NCBI RefSeq assembly: GCF_000215745.1
Contig: NC_015663.1
Coordinates: 992,001 to 1,056,000, forward strand
Length of the DNA stretch: 64,000 nucleotides
Origin: Klebsiella aerogenes KCTC 2190
GTDB taxonomy: Bacteria > Pseudomonadota > Gammaproteobacteria > Enterobacterales > Enterobacteriaceae
Direction of reading: 5' to 3'
Notes under the pieces: generated by a model
What the model was told of the DNA's origin: nothing
Seen by the model: only the letters and a program-made list of their open reading frames with translations
Databases searched by the model: none
In this document: in pieces, positions 62,763 through 64,000 of the stretch
Numbering within the stretch: position 1 is the first letter of the stretch
How the letters are laid out: each line of letters begins with the position of its first letter
Translations under genes and position numbers: made by a program

Positions 62763-63516
62763 TTTTTAATTCCTGAGTTTCACTGTACGGTAGCCCAAGA
62801 GCGGGCAAGAGTTCATTAAATTGGTCAAAGATAAAATCCGGCTCGCTCAGCGCTATCGGCTCGCCGTAGTTATAGCCGAAAGTCAGACCGATAGAGCGGC
62901 AACCTGCCGCTTTCGCCGCCTGAATATCATTGCGCGAATCCCCGACGAACAAGAGTTCGGCAGGCGTCAGAGAGAGCTTTTGCGCCACCAGCAGCAGCGG
63001 ATCCGGATGCGGCTTTTTGTTCTTCACATCGTCGCCGCCGATCACCACGCTAAAGTATTTCGCGATATCCAGCGCCTCGAGCAAGGGCGCCACGAACGGC
63101 GTTGGTTTGTTGGTGACCAGCGCCAGCGGCAGGCCTTTGGCATGCAGCGCGCCGAGCGTATCGGCCACCGCCGGGAACAAGAAACTACCTTCTTCCGCCG
63201 CTTCGGCGTAATAGCGGTCGAACAGTTTACGCAAAACGCGTAGCTGTTCGTCTTGCGGTATATCATGATCGTCGACGGAAGGTTTCCCCATCGCCGCGCG
63301 TAACGTGGCGCGCTCCTGGCGAGCCCAGTTCAGCGCCCGCTCCATCAGGACGTCTGCGCCGTTGCCAATCCAGGTCACGACGCGTTCTTCACCTGCCACC
63401 GGCAGTTCCAGCGCGTAAAGCGCGCTATCAACGGCGGCGGTTAAACCCGGCGCGCTATCGACCAGCGTACCGTCCAGGTCGAATGCCACGCCGCGGATGG
63501 CCTGTAATTTATCCAT
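62755..63516 (-). CDS. gph: Phosphoglycolate phosphatase
   Basis: A 253-residue HAD hydrolase that removes 2-phosphoglycolate formed during DNA 3'-end repair. Motif I is [10 protein letters not shown] (D13 nucleophile, D15 acid/base); motif [10 protein letters not shown]; motif [16 protein letters not shown]. It overlaps rpe by eight bases and trpS by eight bases. Confidence 0.96.
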   Translation of the reverse strand: MDKLQAIRGVAFDLDGTLVDSAPGLTAAVDSALYALELPVAGEERVVTWIGNGADVLMERALNWARQERATLRAAMGKPSVDDHDIPQDEQLRVLRKLFDRYYAEAAEEGSFLFPAVADTLGALHAKGLPLALVTNKPTPFVAPLLEALDIAKYFSVVIGGDDVKNKKPHPDPLLLVAQKLSLTPAELLFVGDSRNDIQAAKAAGCRSIGLTFGYNYGEPIALSEPDFIFDQFNELLPALGLPYSETQELKND

Positions 63517-64000
63517 GACTAACCTTCGCTAATTCACTACGCATTTGATCAATAACTTTTTTGTAGTCCGGCTGGCCGAAGATCGCCGAACCCGCGACAA
63601 ACATATCCGCACCGGCGGCGGCAATTTCACCAATATTGCTGGCTTTCACGCCGCCATCGACTTCAAGGCGAATGTCGTAGCCGGATTGATCGATAAGCTG
63701 ACGCACCTGACGCAGTTTTTCAAGGGTGTGCGGAATAAAGGACTGGCCGCCAAAGCCTGGGTTAACCGACATCAGCAGGATCACATCCAGCTTATCCATA
63801 ACATAATCGAGGTAACTTAGCGGTGTCGCCGGGTTGAATACCAGCCCCGCTTTACAGCCATGCTCTTTGATAAGCTGCAGGCTGCGGTCGACGTGTTCAG
63901 AGGCTTCCGGGTGGAAAGTGATAATGCTGGCGCCGGCTTCGGCAAAATCAGGAATGATGCGGTCGACCGGCTTTACCATCAGGTGCACATCGATCGGCGC
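63509..64000 (-). CDS. rpe: Ribulose-phosphate 3-epimerase (5' part cut by window edge)
   Basis: The frame is open to the window edge; the last visible residues at the edge side read [14 protein letters not shown], matching internal Rpe sequence, so about 60 N-terminal residues are outside. It is a TIM-barrel enzyme that interconverts ribulose-5-phosphate and xylulose-5-phosphate. Visible motifs: [20 protein letters not shown] and LEVDGGVK. It is the first gene seen of rpe-gph-trpS. Confidence 0.97.
   Translation of the reverse strand, partial: APIDVHLMVKPVDRIIPDFAEAGASIITFHPEASEHVDRSLQLIKEHGCKAGLVFNPATPLSYLDYVMDKLDVILLMSVNPGFGGQSFIPHTLEKLRQVRQLIDQSGYDIRLEVDGGVKASNIGEIAAAGADMFVAGSAIFGQPDYKKVIDQMRSELAKVSHG

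Overview
The window is chromosomal core DNA from an enterobacterium. Gene order follows the Escherichia coli segment from yhdV and the rrnD operon, through the alpha, spc, S10 and str ribosomal operons, to crp, nirBD, cysG and rpe. Several traits differ from E. coli K-12 and fit Klebsiella, Raoultella or a close relative: a cytosine deaminase gene between tsgA and nirB, a one-domain HopD prepilin peptidase beside bfr, no nirC before cysG, an rRNA spacer with no tRNA gene, and REP units rich in CCCGG and GCGC. I cannot fix the species without a database search.

Layout. 1-6000: lipoprotein gene yhdV, then a complete minus-strand rRNA operon (16S, 23S, 5S, tRNA-Thr, second 5S, T1 and T2 terminators, P1 and P2 promoters). 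6100-10500: yrdA on the plus strand, then yrdB, aroE, tsaC, yrdD, smg and dprA on minus. 10500-15350: def, fmt, rsmB, trkA and mscL on plus. 15350-16420: arfA, zntR and yhdN on minus. 16500-30400: the alpha, spc and S10 operons on minus, with their promoters, terminators and autoregulatory leaders. 30500-36500: hopD (plus), then bfr, bfd and the str operon tufA, fusA, rpsG and rpsL (minus). 36470-43000: tusBCD, yheO, fkpA, slyD, yheV and kefBG on minus, with slyX on plus. 43150-50975: yheS, yheT, yheU, prkB, crp and yhfK on plus, with yhfA on minus. 50965-57080: argD, pabA, fic, yhfG, ppiA and codA on minus, with tsgA on plus. 57297-61690: nirB, nirD and cysG on plus. 61758-64000: trpS, gph and rpe on minus; rpe is cut by the window edge.

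Functional links. Most of the window builds or services translation: rRNA, 28 ribosomal proteins, RNA polymerase alpha, EF-Tu, EF-G, initiator Met-tRNA formylation and deformylation, 16S rRNA and tRNA modification, ribosome rescue and SecY. The nirB-nirD-cysG block pairs a siroheme enzyme with the enzyme that makes siroheme, behind an FNR/NarL-type promoter. yhfG-fic is a small antitoxin-toxin pair. kefG-kefB is a glutathione-gated potassium efflux unit.

I see no insertion sequence, prophage, integron, CRISPR array or clearly foreign island. The points most worth a second look are the tRNA-less rRNA spacer, a covarying base pair separating the two 5S genes, the yhfG inhibitory motif next to a degenerate Fic motif, the codA insertion whose last codons run through the tsgA terminator, and the missing nirC.
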